Origin: Alphaproteobacteria bacterium
GTDB lineage: Bacteria; Pseudomonadota; Alphaproteobacteria; JAAEOK01
Direction of reading: 5' to 3'
DNA: 64,000 bases
NCBI GenBank assembly: GCA_024244705.1
Contig: JAAEOK010000082.1
Span: 61,037 to 125,036 of the forward strand
Below are positions 62,898 to 64,000 of this stretch, piece by piece; the first letter of the stretch is position 1; each line of letters starts with the position of its first letter. The notes beneath the pieces are model-generated. The model made no database searches. It was not told where the DNA came from and was given only the letters and a program-made list of their open reading frames with translations. The position numbers and the translations under genes were made by a program.

Positions 62898-64000
62898 TTA
62901 CGGCCCGACGATGGTCTGCGTGGCGCCGCCGCCGTTGCTGTCGTAGGCGGTGCCGTTGCCGGCGAAGGTGATCCCGAACAGGTTGACGAACTGGATGGCA
63001 TTGTCGAAGTTGCGCGCATAGACGCCAAAGCCCGGGTTGTTGGCGATGTAGTTGCCGCCCGGGGTGAACAGCACCGTCTGGAATGCTTGCAAGTCGGCGG
63101 TATCGCCGTCGTTGAGCAGGAGCACGCCGACGTCGCCGTTGGCGTTGATGTCGTTGCCGCCGAAGGTCGCGCCCATCACCGCCATACCGCCGGTGTCGGC
63201 AGAATCCCAACCGTTGCGCAGTCGGATGCCGTCGTCGTCGTTGAGGAAGACGGTGTTGTCGGTGAATTCGAGGGTTGCCATCGACCGGCTGTCGTCGAGG
63301 GCCCAGGTGCGGACGTAGATACCGTCGCCGAAGCCGAAGCCGTTGCCGTCGCCGCCGATGGTGTTGCCGACGAAGTCGACATCGACGATCGAGACGCCGC
63401 CGTTGTCGGTCAGGAAGGACACCTCGATACCGGTTTCGCCGTTGTTGACGATCGAGTTGCCGGTCACCACCGCGTTGAAGACACCGCTCGCCGCCGAGCC
63501 AAAGACCAGATGGTTGACGTCGAAGCCGTCGGACGCGTTGTCGTGGATGACGTTGTTGTAGAAGTCGAGGAAGAACGAGGTGGTGGTCAGTCCGTCGTTG
63601 TTCTCGATGTCGATGAGGACGCCGGCGCCGCCGCTGTCGGCGATCGAGTTGTGGCCGAAATCGAAGGTCTGGGTCGAGAACGCGCCGTCGTAGACGTTGA
63701 GGTCGATGTAGAGGCCGACACGGCCGTTGTTGACCGCCGTGTTATGGCGCACCGTCGCGGTCTGGTACATCCGGGTATCGCTGTTGCCTTCCACATCGGC
63801 GTCGATGAAGATACCGTCGCCGCCGTTGCTGGCCACCGTGTTGTTGTCGACACGCAGCGTCTGGCGCAGGGTGGCGCCGTCGTCGAGGTCGTTGACCACG
63901 GCGATGCCGTCGTCGTCCTGGTTGAACACCGAGTTGCCGGAAATGGTGATCGTGTTGTCCTGGAACACGGTGGCGTCGTCGTCGACCTTGGTACGGACGA
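62898..64000 (-). CDS. Right-handed parallel beta-helix repeat protein, partial
   Basis: At least 366 residues; the gene continues past the right edge, since the frame is open with the same composition to the last base. Repeats of about 40-45 residues share the pattern N-T-(I/V)-x-x-N-x-G-x-G-(I/V)-x-(I/V), for example NNTVASNGGDGIFIDADVEG, NTAVNNGRVGLYIDLNVYDG and GNSIVNNGETGIEVSFL. It is very rich in Asp, Asn and Gly and nearly free of Cys. This is typical of large secreted or surface beta-helix proteins, often calcium-binding and exported by type I systems. The secretion signal is not visible in this part. Confidence 0.8.
   Translation of the reverse strand, partial: VRTKVDDDATVFQDNTITISGNSVFNQDDDGIAVVNDLDDGATLRQTLRVDNNTVASNGGDGIFIDADVEGNSDTRMYQTATVRHNTAVNNGRVGLYIDLNVYDGAFSTQTFDFGHNSIADSGGAGVLIDIENNDGLTTTSFFLDFYNNVIHDNASDGFDVNHLVFGSAASGVFNAVVTGNSIVNNGETGIEVSFLTDNGGVSIVDVDFVGNTIGGDGNGFGFGDGIYVRTWALDDSRSMATLEFTDNTVFLNDDDGIRLRNGWDSADTGGMAVMGATFGGNDINANGDVGVLLLNDGDTADLQAFQTVLFTPGGNYIANNPGFGVYARNFDNAIQFVNLFGITFAGNGTAYDSNGGGATQTIVGP

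Overview
The window is a GC-rich (mostly 60-66% by eye), densely packed stretch of a bacterial chromosome, most likely from an alphaproteobacterium of the Rhodospirillales type. The reasons are the conserved block rpmH-rnpA-yidD-yidC-yihA-argB-(HAD)-dapD-dapE, the argF-argD pair next to hslO, a TIGR02281-like retropepsin, ATGA start/stop overlaps, and frequent GTG/TTG starts. This placement rests on gene content and order only. No database search was possible.

Layout. (1) 1-8322: a methyl-group/quaternary-amine locus. It holds the first codons of a probable corrinoid protein, a Pot-type ABC importer (ATPase, binding protein, two permeases), a decayed GcvT-family tail, a non-pyrrolysine MttB-family methyltransferase and a zinc-type homocysteine S-methyltransferase. 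(2) 8319-12705: a membrane protein and a sialidase-like protein, tRNA-Gly(CCC), a radical SAM protein, apaG and folE. (3) 12815-18470: trkH and argE running toward a divergent arginine/redox group (hslO, argF, argD). (4) 18567-31214: mixed housekeeping and small functions: an orphan ABC-2 permease, recX, a LysE exporter, an ArsC-like protein, a MaoC hydratase, a BtuF-like protein, glutathione peroxidase, a glycosyltransferase, a SleB-like hydrolase, glsA, a retropepsin, a PhnD-like protein, a polytopic membrane protein and two c-type cytochromes. (5) 31285-33084: an FAD aromatic monooxygenase divergent from a MarR regulator, with a perfect operator palindrome lying over the monooxygenase promoter. 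(6) 33085-37474: a lower-GC insert carrying one very large type IIG-like restriction-methylation gene, next to the 3' end of tRNA-Arg(ACG). (7) 37802-49063: an OmpA-like lipoprotein, an SDR with lost catalytic residues, an HpxW-like Ntn hydrolase, a DUF4864-like protein, gpt, rhodanese/panC/panB, an orphan histidine kinase, a secreted Cys-Asn-Pro repeat protein, and a flavin disulfide reductase with a VTT membrane protein. (8) 49253-57021: a canonical promoter and the rpmH to dapE block. (9) 57018-59263: truA, fmt and def on the other strand. (10) 59368-64000: a DUF4139 protein with an inverted duplication of its 5' end, rmuC, interspersed palindromic repeats, and a partial parallel beta-helix repeat protein.

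The most interesting items are the corrinoid methyl-transfer locus with its GcvT relic, the MarR operator-promoter, the single-gene restriction-modification insert, the Cys-Asn-Pro repeat protein with its own terminator, and the inverted duplication upstream of the DUF4139 gene. No CRISPR array, integrase, transposase or prophage was found. Confidence is high for the housekeeping genes. It is moderate for substrate assignments and for several start codons, as stated in each entry.
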